Shown here piece by piece: positions 41,076 through 52,742 of a stretch of DNA of 64,000 bases. The position numbers were made by a program, and so were the translations under genes. The stretch's first letter is position 1, and every line of letters starts with the position of its first letter. Source of the DNA: Gonatopus flavifemur. Lineage: Eukaryota > Arthropoda > Insecta > Hymenoptera > Dryinidae. The notes under the pieces were generated by a model. That model searched no databases, was not told where the DNA came from, and was given only the letters and a program-made list of their open reading frames with translations. The stretch covers positions 13,764,001 to 13,828,000 of the forward strand of contig JAFFJZ010000010.1 in assembly GCA_018340375.1 (NCBI GenBank), read 5' to 3'.

Positions 41076-41800
41076 AACGCAATATCAAAAGTTTTTAGAA
41101 AGTGAAGTCGATGACAAAACCCAATGAGATTTTGAAAGTTTGACCAACGGTAGAAGTTGAGGTTGGTCTCCAGTTACTTTAGTTATATCGAAGTATCTCA
41201 AATATTGTTTCAATACAAACTCTTGAATACAGTGATTTCTTCGAAGCTGAAAATGCAGTGGATATGCCACAGATCTTTACAACATGCTGGGCTCATCAGT
41301 TTCTTGGAGTAGCATCACAAGTGGCTGGAGAGGAAGCAGAAATGAAGCAGACGTATCACAAATTTGTATGCTAGCTATCTTCACTATCAATTTCATTTGT
41401 TGGTTTCATATTCGAATGAAGAAAATGGAAAAGCGCAATGGATATATCACAGGTCCATCCGATACTGGTATCAGATTCTTTACGTACTGTCTCAGGGAAA
41501 TAAAAAAGAAACAAAATGAAATGAATATACCATAGATCTGAGTGTTTGCCACCACCACCATCAATTTTCATTTTCATCTTCCGCAGCAGAGTCCATCCAC
41601 CGCAGATCCTCAGGTCAGGTCCACTTCAAGGTCCAACTGGCAAACAACTAAATATATACAGTGAACTAAAATATTGTGACATGAATCTGGAAACATCCAA
41701 AATACATTTACAACACAATAACACTTAGAAATTGTTCATTTTCGTTTTATTTTAACAGAAGTAAAATAACTTTGTATTTACAAGAAAAAATTATATATCA

Positions 41801-43076
41801 ATCTTTATGTTAGGTACCACAATGATCAATGTCGTTAAGTAGCGTCATAGGAAAATGAAGAACAGGCAGAAGTGCAGTGGGTATACAAGTCCTTGCGTTG
41901 AATAATACCACTATCAGATTCTCCCAACAGAATCATAGGTGGATGGAGAAAAAGCAAAAAGGATGTAGATGTACCATACATCTGTACGTTAAATCCTACC
42001 ATGATCATTGGGTAGCGTTGAAGGAAAATGCAGAAAAGATAGGAGCGCGGTGGACATACCACAAATCTTTGCACCGGGTGCATTCCACTGACCAATTGAC
42101 GAATGATTAGAGGGACTTTTTAGGATCAACTCAACGAAAATTGAGCAGATACGATATTCTGATTATAGAAATTGTTGCAGAACAAGTACAGGTCAACTTG
42201 ACTGATGTGACTGGATGTGACAATTCATTCTGAATGTTTTCTTCCAAAGTTCCATCTTTTCAGTTCTTCCATTCAAGCTGGATTATATTTGTGTTCTTAC
42301 AAACCTTCATTTTTATCTTTACTTATCTTGGTTTTGAAATGATTCAATTCTCAAATATCATGAATTTTATTAAATTGTCATAGAGTATCTTGGGTTGAGA
42401 GATTTAGTAACTCTAGGATCTATGAAATGTTCAAAATTTATTCAAAGTGATTCATGATCATTAAAAAGCAATATTGTATCAAATATCCGAACCATTTAAT
42501 ATTCATGATATTTGAGAATTGAATCATTCCAAACGAAGATAAGTAAAGATAAAAATGAAGGTTTGTAAGAACACAAATATAATCCAGCTTGAATGGAACA
42601 ACTGAAAAGATGGAACTTTGGAAGAAAACATTCAGAATGGATTGTCACATCCATGGATTACTGCAGTAATATCAGTCAAGTTGACCGGTAGTTGTTCTGT
42701 AGCAATTTCTATAATCAGAATATTGTATCCGCTCAATTTTCGTCGAGTTGATCCTAAACAGTCTCTCTAATCATTCGTCAATTGGTCAGTGGAATGCACC
42801 CGATGCAAAGATTTGTGATATATCCACTGCGCTCCTATCTTTTCTGCATTTTCCTTCAACGCTACCTAATGATCATGGTAGGATTTAACGTACAGATGTA
42901 TGGTACATCTACATCCTTTTTGCTTTTTCTTCATCCACCTATGATTCCGTTGGAAGAATCTGATAGCGGTATTATTCTATGCAAGGACTTGTATATCCAC
43001 TGCACTTCTGCCTTTTCTTCATTTTCTTATGACGCTGCCTAATGACATTGATCATTGTGGTACGTAACATAAAGAT
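41801..43076. repeat. Foldback palindrome 2 with ~565-bp arms
   Basis: 41801-42366 is mirrored by about 42501-43076; the loop is about 135 bp. Outer units recur as degenerate ~170-bp tandem copies (GTGCAGTGGATATACCACAG and GGTGGATGAAGAAAAAGCA in one sense or the other) out to about 41280 and 43330. Inverted arms made of tandem repeats recall Drosophila Foldback elements. Open frames in both arms are mirror images and unlikely to be genes. Confidence 0.75.
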
Positions 43077-43435
43077 GTATGGTGACATGCATCCTTCTTG
43101 CTTTTTCTTCATCTACCTGTGATTCTATTGGAAGAATCTGATAATAGTGTACCTAACGCAAGGACCTGTGGTATATCCACTGCACTCTTGCCTTTTCTTC
43201 ATTTTCCTTCTACGCTACCTGATGATATTGATCGTGATGGTAAGTAACATACAGCTGTATAGTATACCTGCATCCTTTCTACTTTTTCTTGATCCACCTG
43301 TAATTTTATTCAAAAAATTTACTCACTGAAAAAACTTTTTCACCTGGGTACTCAGGAATAAGGATATTGGATAATATATAATCCAGGGGCCAAAATATTG
43401 ATGAAAAATCAACAGAAACTCACGCGTTAAACGTA

Positions 43436-44508
43436 ATGGGTCTTCCTAATGTTGACGGTGTTTCTTCTTATTTGAATGCAGTAATGCAGTGTATATTGTA
43501 CTGTGCTTCTAAGGCAAAACAATTACTTTTATCTGACCCCAATGACATCATAAATATTTCAATTCAGAACTACAATTCGCAAAAAAACCTTGATATCCCA
43601 GCCAGCACAAATGATTAATTTGAATTTATAAAGAATTCCCAAAGATCTCTTGAACAATCCCCATTATGCGACTTACAATGAATTCCATATGAATTTAATA
43701 TATTCCCAATGAAAACATATTGAATGCGTGAAGAATTCATCATGGAGTTCCGATATGAGTTCCTTCTGAACATTAAGTTGTTCATTGAGAATTCATTTTG
43801 AATCCAAAATAGTCATAATGAATACATATTGATTGGCATAACGGGAGCTCTTTGTGGGAACTCTTGTGCTGTATGGGATCATAGCTCTAAAACAGCTTGC
43901 AGGTCCACTTGCATAATCACTCACAAGATGCAGGAGAATTCATCGCTTCTATTTGCGAAAATTCAATGGCTATTGAAAATTTAGTGAAGCACCAAATAAC
44001 TACCATAACGGAATGTACGAAATGTGAATATACCGAAAATATTGTTGGTACAAATTGTGTTATACGTCTTGCGCTACCTCCAATTTTACAAAAATCATTT
44101 GAGTTTCAAGAAATATTCAAGTTCAATTTTTCAACATGGAAAATTTTCGAAGATTCTTGTGACAATTGTAATAAGTTGCATAAAACTAAAAAATCATACA
44201 TAACAGCGTCAGAACGATATGTAATTGTGCAATTGATGATATTTAATCACAATAATGTTGAAGCAACAAAGGTAAAAAATATAAACATTAAAGCAGTACC
44301 AACTTCAAAAATTAAAATTGCACAACACTTTTATAAAGTTATAGCTGTTGTTTTTCATCAGGGTAAAAATATTTCTGAAGGTAATTTCACATGCATGTTA
44401 CGAAGTAAAGGTACAAAGTGGATATTTATTCATGATCTGCAAGTTGAAGAGCGACATTGGCCACATAATGCTAAAGACTCGTATATATATTTCTTCAAAA
44501 AGCAATAA
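43436..44508 (+). pseudogene. Ubiquitin-specific protease-like gene, broken
   Basis: Ubiquitin-specific proteases (peptidase C19) remove ubiquitin from proteins. The first part reads MGLPNVDGVSSYLNAVMQC, the family Cys box, but the catalytic Cys is Ser (VSSYLN for TCYLN). A later block reads HNHSQDAGEFIASICEN (the QDAxEF motif). TECTKCEY and DSCDNCNKLHK form the paired CxxC zinc fingers, and RYVIVQLMIF follows. The His box is degenerate (GNFTCML for GHYxxx), and DSYIYFFKK closes the fold. The element 43597-43877 splits the gene; removing it and one AT gives NSQKNLDIIALKQLAG in one frame. A +1-type shift then lies near 43900. It ends TAA at 44506-44508. It has lost the catalytic Cys and the frame, so it is a pseudogene. 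Host or mobile origin is unknown. Confidence 0.7.
43597..43877. mobile_element. CCC-ended element in the USP-like gene, TSD AT
   Basis: Ends CCCAGCCAGCACAAATG and (inverted) CCCATACAGCACAAGAG. AT lies at 43595-43596 and 43878-43879. The interior repeats GAATTCATTnTGAATTC and ATATGAATTT words. Confidence 0.85.
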
Positions 44509-44746
44509 TTTCGCTTCATCATAAAATTAGAATTAAATTACTGTGATATTGTACAGTTTTGAAGAATATAGAATACCTTTATAATACCATAACGACCCAA
44601 ATATTCTTGAAGAATTTTTTCGAATGATTTCGATGGATATTCACAGAATTCTGGAAAATGTCTGGTACAGTACTAGAAAATGTCTTCAATCTGATATCTT
44701 GAAGATATATCTTTTTGTTGCATGATAAATATTTGACATCTCTTTA

Positions 44747-45005
44747 CCCAGATAGCAAAAGTTCCAAAAACTAGATCCCATTGAATCCTTCTGGAACCAC
44801 AAAATTAATCACTGAAATGTCAGTAGAATGGAGTTCTTGGAGAATTCAAATCGCCTTTTGTAATACTATATACAGTACAATATACAGTATGACAAAAAGC
44901 GATTTGAATTCTCCAAGGACTCTATTCTGCTGACATTTCAGTAGTTCGTTTTGTGGTTACGAAAGAATTCAATGAGATCTAATTTTTGGAAGTTTTGCTA
45001 TCTGC
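44747..45005. mobile_element. CCC-type palindromic element, TSD TA
   Basis: The left end CCCAGATAGCAAAAGTTCC is mirrored at the right (GCAGATAGCAAAACTTCC inverted). TA lies at 44745-44746 and 45006-45007. Arms of about 120 bp run through AATCGCTTTTTGT or its complement, giving almost a single hairpin. Confidence 0.75.
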
Positions 45006-45560
45006 TACTTTTCACAATGATTCAAAAGAGTGACCGAAAAATGTTTGCTGGAAAGCTATTTTTAGCTTCATGCTAAACAGTACAAATTCTATCTTGCGAA
45101 AAAAAATTTCTGTTGGATACCTTGAATATATTGTACGCAAGTTTCCTCTGTCTGTGAGATCTATGTTGTTTCGGTTTTCTTACAATGATTTCTTGAAAAC
45201 ACTGGAAATTTCCGCACAAGACATGTTCAGCACAATATCGTGGGCTGTTTTGAGCGGCGTGAGCTACTTCGAGCGCTGTGAGCGGCTTTGAGCGCCAACT
45301 TATCAGTCAAGGAAAATTCAGTTTTCGGAATTCTTCACACGTGTATTTGTTTATGGGAATTCGCTTTTCTTCCCTTTTTTTCTTCAATCTTTATTTCGAT
45401 AATCTATTGCCGTCCAATGATGAGATGACTGATGGAAATCCAAGTGGATTTTTATATCGCATAAGTTATCTGAGGACATTTCCTTCATTCTTACGACTGC
45501 CATAAACTCGACAGGGATATTTCATTTTTATTTGGGTTCAGTTGGAAGCATATTCAGAAA

Positions 45561-46907
45561 AAGAAGTGAAATCCCCAAAAAAAACTCCAAAAAAGTAAAA
45601 AAATAACGCCAAGTACATGAAAATCCCAAAAACAAAGAATACAAAAATCTAAAAACACATTCTAAAGGAAAATTTCACTGCATTCAGAATTTCGAGGGGA
45701 TATAAAAGGATATGCTCCATTTGAAAAAAAAAAGATATGAAATCAATATGAGCGACCAAGTACATTGGTTATCCAAAGGATATGTGAAAGATTTTTGGTA
45801 TATTTTAACTTCAGTTTGTTTACACTGTATTGAAGGTAATTTATGATTTTCAAAAAAGCATTATTGTATTAAAAAAATAAATAAAACAAGCGTATCGTTC
45901 TGCCCGTATATATAGATACCAAAAAGTGAAAAAAAAGTAGAATTCCACAAAACATACAAATGTCTCACAAAAACCCCTAAAAACTCCAACACAGTAAAAA
46001 ATAACGTCCAACCCCAAAAACCATACAAACGTTTTACAATAACACTTGAAAAAAAATCCTTGAAAAAAATACTTCACTCTTTCCGGAAGATTACTTGATA
46101 TAACAAATATACCATTAAAGAAAAAGATGTGAAAGGCAACCCTGTTTCGGAATTCGCATCAACCAGCAACATTCGGCGTGGCCGATGGTAGAAGTTTTTA
46201 GCCTTTATTATATACAAATGAATTTCTATAGAACATTAAACAAGAAATTTGAATGATATAATTTCATAAAATCTTCTTCGGCCACGCCAAGTGTTACTGG
46301 TTGATGCGAATTCCGACACAGGGTTGCCTTTCACATCTTTTTTTTTAATGGTATATTTGTTACATCAAGTAATCTTCCGGAAAGAGTGAAGTATTTTTTT
46401 CAAGGATTTTCTTTCAAGCGTTATTGTAAAACGTTTGTATGGTTTTTGGGATTTTACGTTATTTTTTACTGTGTTGGAGTTTTTAGGGGTTTTTGTGAGA
46501 CATTTGTATGTTTTGTGGAATTCTACTTTGTTTTCACTTTTTGGTATCTATATATACGAGCAGAACGATACGCTTGTTTTATTTATTTTTTTAATACAAT
46601 AATGCTTTTTTGAAAATCATAAATTACCTTCAATACAGTTTAAACAAACTGTAGTTACAATATACCAAAAATCTTTCACATATCCTTTGGATTAACAATG
46701 TACTTGGTCGCTCATATTGATTTCATATCTTTTTTTTTCAAATAAAGCATATCCTTTGATATCCCCTCGAAATTCTGAATGCAGTGAAATTTTCCTTTAG
46801 AATGTGTTTTTAGATTTTTGTATTCTTTGTTTTTGGGATCTTCATGTGCTTGGCGTTATTTTTTTCCTTTTTTGGACTTTTTTGAGGGGATCTTTATTTC
46901 CTTCTTT
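45561..46907. repeat. Foldback palindrome 3 with ~630-bp, highly similar arms
   Basis: 45561-46187 is mirrored by 46273-46907, with a spacer of about 85 bp. The arms are so similar that a 75-codon open frame occurs in both in opposite orientation (46077-45850 and 46386-46613), differing at 5 residues. Its composition (F, Y and C runs) is that of translated T-rich repeat, so I do not call a gene. GGCGTGGCCGAnG flanks the centre on both sides. Confidence 0.85.
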
Positions 46908-48502
46908 ATCCCATTTGTTACATGTTGAGTTGATGCGATGACAAGCGAAATCAATAAGATCGTGATGATGTAATTTGCAGATGATCTCATAATTATTTCA
47001 TAAGCATAAAATGAAGCTATTTTATTCATGCTAACAAATATGTTCTCGAAATTTGAATCGTTTATAGAAACAAAACGGAAATTAAAACTCCCAAAATCTG
47101 ATAAGTCATCGTTACATATCTTCTCGAATCAACTCTTTTAAATAATGTACTGCAAGATTTTTGGGCTTCAATAGTTGAATATTATGTTATCCAATTGTTA
47201 ATCAGTTTCAATAAACGATTCAAACTTCAACAACATCTAATCAATTACCTTATTGAAAATTCTCATTTATGATTGACAAAAGATTTTAGTCAATAAACTG
47301 CCAACCTGATCATTCTTGTCAATACTACGTTTGATGGAATCAACATTTGATACATTCTGCAAAATTTCAGTGCTTTTTGCAAATAAAGGTTTCATCGAGT
47401 CCATAAAATGGATAGGTTGGTCAAATTTATGAATTCATCGAGACAAATAAATATGTTCTTGGCATAAAAATGTATTGAATTCACTCCGACAAAATTGTTA
47501 TTACTTCTCAGAAGGTGGCAATACTTCCTCACAAGCTATCTTTCTGCAGTACAGTTTGTATATACAGAACTAATTCACCGTGAACCTATAATAAGTAATG
47601 TTCTGTCCTAATGAAGATTTTTTTCAGATTAGGGCATTGAACATCATTTCAGAAGTTTCTTCGAACTTCTTGATCATATTAATCATCTAGTCGAATAATC
47701 CAATTGTTTCAAATAAATTGCAGATCACACAGGAACTAGAAAGGTTGACTCCGCCTTTGCGCGAATGCTCTGACTCCTGTTGATTTCTTTTTATTCTGGA
47801 AATTTTGTAAAATATAATTCATCCAATCAAAATGAAGTTCATTGATTCGAAGAAAGGTCTATTCATATCAATAAGTTCTCTGAAGGATTAAGAAAGGTCT
47901 TTTTACATTCTATGAAATAATTTCTCAGATAGGAAAGAATAGTCATTGTTTCGAATATTTATTTATTTACAACAAATTTTCATTTCACATTAATTAAGAC
48001 ATTTTATTTTGAATGCAAGAGATATTGTTATTATTGTTATTGATATTTTCCTATTTTAAAACTTTGTTATTCAAATAATGAAATATTTTATTGAGAGGAG
48101 GAATTATAATTTTGGCACTACAGTTGGCGATCACAGTGTTATGAATGCCTTTTACCCATCGAATGCATAATTCATTGAATCAAATTATATTTCATGCATT
48201 CGAAAATCAAAATTTTTCATCAATCCTAAGTACCTCATATTCCAATTAATGATCCCTCATTTCCGCGTGAATCACATATTACATGAAGTTGATGCAATAA
48301 CTCCACAGATACCCATAGTTGGTAATTTATTGCGTTTTTGAAAGGTCCTATTCGCGTTTCTCATCAAATATCATTTCCCATAAGTTGATCCATCGGAAAA
48401 ACGTCATAGATTAACAACACTGCAGATACCATTGGATGAATTCATTTCTTACACTCAAAGAAAAATTCATCAGTTCGAAGCATTTCATTTCTCAGCGTAA
48501 AC
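46908..48502. other. No gene seen; contains GTTTGAATCG-family copy D
   Basis: 47041-47235 carries the copy D ends (TTTGAATCGTTTATAGAAAC and AATAAACGATTCAAACTTCA). The rest is AT-rich sequence without coding signal. Confidence 0.5.
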
Positions 48503-49040
48503 GTTGCTGCAGTTTGAATCTCTTATTGGAACGCATTAATAATCAAATAACGAAATGCTCTACCGTTAACAAGATACCAGCGTACCATTCGAGTAAACAT
48601 TTTGTCTGCAAGATTTCTCCGAACTGGATTCATGAAACAGTTTGAAATTTCCAGGGAATATTCTTTGATACTGTATAAATCGCGGTACAGAGCCCGAATT
48701 TCAAATTTCGAAACAGATTTTTCTTCTCAGTCAGTGGAAGAGAATTTTTTTCCTAAATTTTAAATTCGGGTTATTTACTGCAATTGGTAAAGTATCAAAG
48801 AATATTTCCTGGAAATTTCAGACTTTTCATGAATTTAGTTCGAAGAAATCTTGCGGACAAAATCTTGACTTGGATGGTGCGCTGGTATCCCGTTAAACCC
48901 CCCAAATTCTGCAGTACTTTTTTTAAGCGATGTTTTCAGTTCCAAAGTGGTAATTTGAAAAATCAAATAACGATAATTCATCAGATCATGTGGGTTGGAA
49001 CCTTCGTTTCGTTCCTATAAACAATTCAAATTTTAGCAAC
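48503..49040. repeat. GTTTGAATCG-family element, copy E, with nested TTAA MITE
   Basis: Left GTTGCTGCAGTTTGAATC, right ATAAACAATTCAAATTTTAG. The nested element occupies 48570-48892. Confidence 0.65.
48570..48892. mobile_element. TTAA-flanked MITE
   Basis: TTAA lies at 48566-48569 and 48893-48896. Ends are CAAGATACCAGCGTACC and (inverted) CGGGATACCAGCGCACC. Inner arms mirror each other through GAAATTTCCAGGGAATATTC and TTTGATACTnTA. Confidence 0.75.
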
Positions 49041-49624
49041 TCCACAACTCATTATGTTTTGCCGGATTGAATACAGAATTCCGAATATTCTTACGAAAAT
49101 ATGTACAAATTCATCAATTTGAATGGATAAAACAATTTCCTCATGTCAAGCGGAAGCAAAATACATCTGCATCATTTGATGCCACAAAATATGTTATAAT
49201 TACTCCGTTTGAGTTGCCTGGAAATTAAATATTCTTACGCTAAATTACTTCCTGTTGCGTGTTCATTGAACATCAGGACGTGAAATGGTGAAACTCAAGA
49301 AGCGAGAGAGAAAACTGCAGTGTTATTTTATTTTTGACGTTTTGAACCAAAGTATCATCTTCGTAAAACACATAACACAAAAGAATTTAGTACTATTACA
49401 ATGGCAATATAATAATTAATGAGCATCCAATCCTGATTGAAAAATCTCATTGGAATTGGACCAAGACAAAGGAAAGTCTGTTGAAATGTCACCAAATCAT
49501 CCGTTAATACCATATTGAAAAACTCTGACAAGTGTTGACACATTCTAATAAACTCCTGGACAAAAACACATGAAAATCTCATAGAAAATTTTCATTTCAT
49601 GCGTCTGTATAAGATTTTCCACAA

Positions 49625-49909
49625 TGAGTCGAGTCGAGTCGAGTATTTCGTACTACTCGGAATTTTCGAGCTACTCGATAATCTTTGAGTAATTTGTGGA
49701 TTTTTTTTAGAATTATCATGAATCATCATTTGCAAAGGGTAGAATATTCTTAGAGAACTTAAGGGATCGTTATCCCCTATCACATATAGATTATATTCAT
49801 ATTCATGTATATTATATACTTTTCAAGTACTCGAAAATCTACCAAATACTCGAAAAAGTTTCGAGTACTCGACTCGACTCGAAACTTCAATTACTCGCAC
49901 ACCCCTACT
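49625..49909. mobile_element. hAT-type element fragment with ACTCGA words
   Basis: The right end reads (inverted) TAGGGGTGTGCGAGTAATTG, a hAT-like terminus. The interior and left side are GAGTCGAGTCGAGTA and CGAGTACTCGA words. The matching left terminus is missing, so it is truncated. Confidence 0.55.
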
Positions 49910-50029
49910 TATAAAGTTTGATAAAATCCAATTTTGTACTCATTGATTCTCATAGCGGCATTATGAAATCTTATAAATCCTCATATAAAGTCTCATAGAT
50001 TCCACGTGTCAGTTTTCGGAGCCTTCCGA

Positions 50030-50145
50030 AGCAGTTGATCTGATCTGATCTGATCTGAGTGATCGGATCAGCTTCTCAACCAAGCAAAAAGGTTGAAAAG
50101 TGATCCGGATCACCTAGATCAGCTACTTTGGAAGGCTCCTTTATG
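50030..50145. repeat. TGATC microsatellite and palindromic GATC cluster
   Basis: (TGATC)n at about 50037-50057 is followed by GATCGGATCAGC and GATCCGGATCACC. Ends TTCCGAAGCAG and the inverted TTCCAAAGTAG suggest a small inverted-repeat element. Confidence 0.5.
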
Positions 50146-50288
50146 AGATCTTTTTAATAGGGCCCTGAGTTTTAATTTTCCTCGTAATTTCAAAAATCAT
50201 GGACTCACTCAGGACATTTTCACCTAATTCCATGTCACTCATTGGAAAATTGGAATGGAAGGAAAATATCAACACATGTTTTGAAAAA

Positions 50289-50376
50289 CCAGACAGCACA
50301 AAGTTTCTATAAAAGTCCATAATGAATACAATGTATTTTTATATAGAATTCTCCTAGTACTTTTAGGCTATCTGGG
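50289..50376. mobile_element. 88-bp CCC-type element, TSD AA
   Basis: Ends CCAGACAGCACAAAG and (inverted) CCCAGATAGCC, with AA on each side. Interior: TATAAAAGTCC and ATATAGAATTC. One C has been lost at the left. Confidence 0.6.
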
Positions 50377-51069
50377 AAACGTACAGTATTTTTTCCAACA
50401 TGGTTCTTTATTTTTGTTTTCTACAAGACTTGTTTGCTGAAGTTATGAAACTTTGAAAATTGAACTTATGTCGAGAAGTGATTCCAAACTTATGGCCGAC
50501 AATTTATAAAATAAGAATTGTTTGAACATTCGTAAGATATAACAATAACAAGTTAATTGAGTTTGATTCAGAATATAAGTAGATTTTACACTAGACAGCA
50601 GTCACACTTGATGGGAATCCTTGCCGAAACCATTAATCAAATCGTTGCAAAAAGAGCTGTTGGATAAATAAAATCTTGATTACCTTCAACATCTTTATAC
50701 TACATGACATGATACATAGTCGTATTAATAAATCTTATCCCATAAAGTTACGTCATGTTTGAATATGTTCAAAGTAAAAAATTTAAAAGTGTCTACTCGG
50801 AGACAAATGTGGCTCGAAAATGAGGTACTTTTGAGGGGAATCTAACAATATTCCTTAGTTTCGTTGATACTGACGAAACAGTTCGCATTTTTGTGGAATT
50901 GTTCTCAACCAAGCGGAAATGTTAGAGGAGAAACTAATAAATTTTCGGAAATTAATACTAAAATTTCATCAACTCCAAATTTGCTCGACTTTCAGAGAAT
51001 TCATATGTTTTTTCTACTTCTGTTAATACAGCATCAATCTTCCATTTCTTATGAGGGAGATTCAGCAGA

Positions 51070-51480
51070 AATCTGCACACCCGGGAGAAAATGATTTAGA
51101 TCTTGTTGGATCTAAAAAAACATGGAAAATGTAGATCTATTCAGATCTACGTAGATCTAAACCAATGAAAATTTCACGTTAACCAATTGCAATTTGTGTG
51201 CATTAACTGCCTATTTCCTGCACTTTCAGATCGTTTCTAAGAATTAAGCATTTTTGGAACAAATTAATTAGGTCCCCATAGATTTTAGGGCGGTATGCAG
51301 AGTCAGATCTGAGACTGGACCCTGTCCCAGCCCATAAGTTTATACATTGCATAGGACCGGTCCCAGTCTTAGATGTCACTCTGCATACCACCCTTAATAA
51401 ATCTGAGTCGACTTGGATTGCCCCATTTTTCTGATCTGAATAGATCTAAATCAATCTTTTCCGGGCGGTTTTATTTTTTC
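51070..51480. repeat. TAGATCTA word element
   Basis: CCCGGGAGAAAATGATTTAG at the left and the inverted CCCGGAAAAGATTGATTTAG at the right. Next to both ends are AGATCTACGTAGATCTA and TGATCTGAATAGATCTA. A GGACCnGTCCCAG inverted pair sits in the middle. Confidence 0.6.
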
Positions 51481-52494
51481 TCACAAATACTACGGAATAC
51501 TCCCAGATTTTCTGGAAAATTGCTTCATTTATCAAAACTCTTCTCTCGATATACCTTGTGAATTCAACGAATCGAACTCTGTATTCGTATGATCAGTTTA
51601 TCAAAAATGACTCACAGCATCGTCTCACATGATATACCGTGACTATATTCAAACCCGTGTGAGACATTCTATACCCTACAAACAATGATTACTGGCGTTT
51701 CAATGGGCCGCTGATGGCCCTGCGATGCCGTCAATGGTCCTTTGAATGGCCTGCATTCGTGTTTGCTGGGTATCTAAACTGCAAACTATCATGAGAAATC
51801 AGTCATGACTAGGGCTTCGCACGAGACGAGACAAGACGAGATCGGTGCAACTCTCGTCTCGGTCTCGTCAAAACAAGAAAAAGATGTTATCGTCTCGGTT
51901 TGGCCTCGATATCGTATACAAATTTTTCATTGATAAAAAAACAATGCTCACGTTCCAAATCATAACATACATAACAATACATTCAGAGCTAGCAGTAGTT
52001 TTTGGTCAGTCTGATTGAAAAAATGTAATCCTCACCACTGATTCCAAAAAATAAAAAGAAACAGAGAAACACCTTTTAGCCAAATTTCATCACCCCTTGA
52101 GTAGTAACTAGGTGGTTTCTTGGTCCTCCTATACGACCACATCACCTTTGTACAATGTGTGTTTCGTTTCTCTTCACTTTACAGATGATATGTACATGAG
52201 TGGAAAATAACGTTTTTGAAACTCTTGTTCTCAATTACCCTAGGAAAATGATCTACAACCTTGAGGATCCATACAGATCATTCAAAAAGAATTTGATTTG
52301 CAATGCACATCCTCACTGAAAATTCACAATACATTCTAATATATCTTTATATACCTTATGACAAAACAATATTGTTTTTCAATGAATCATTTTTTCCCAG
52401 TAATGTTTCCCCGATGAAACTAATAAAAACCAATAGAAAGTAGACTTAAACATGAAAATTGATACACACTTTCAAAGAATGAATAATGGCTGTA

Positions 52495-52742
52495 CACTGA
52501 GAAAGAAACTCGTGAAATTTACATCTTATTGAGTGAATATATGGATGATTTAGAATATAGTGCGAGTAACCACAATTTTAGTTGATTTCTCAACAACGAA
52601 TGTTAAATATACCACAGCTGATGTGCATATCACATTCCCTGCGGTAAAATCCTCTAAAATTGTAGTAGCTCGAATTATATTTCTGAATCATCCATATATT
52701 TACTTGACAAGAGATAAATTTTACAACTTCCTTTTCTCGGTG
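52495..52742. mobile_element. MITE with CACTGAGAAAGAAAC ends, TA duplication
   Basis: Left CACTGAGAAAGAAACTCG, right (inverted) CACCGAGAAAAGGAAG. TA lies at 52493-52494 and 52743-52744. Same terminal group as 7891-8142; interior words are GCGAGTAACCACAATTTTAG and its complement. Confidence 0.8.

Noticed and set aside
41835..43042. 77-86-codon frames with a shared MVSGMHPVQRF-like start
   Set aside because: They come from the foldback arms and tandem units, not from independent genes.
40740..43330. CRISPR-like array
   Set aside because: The repeats are long, degenerate and inverted, in an insect-type genome. No spacers of constant length or cas genes.
45850..46613. Two nearly identical 75-codon frames in opposite orientation
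   Set aside because: They are the same palindrome arm read twice. F/Y/C-rich composition mirrors T-rich DNA, and there is no motif.
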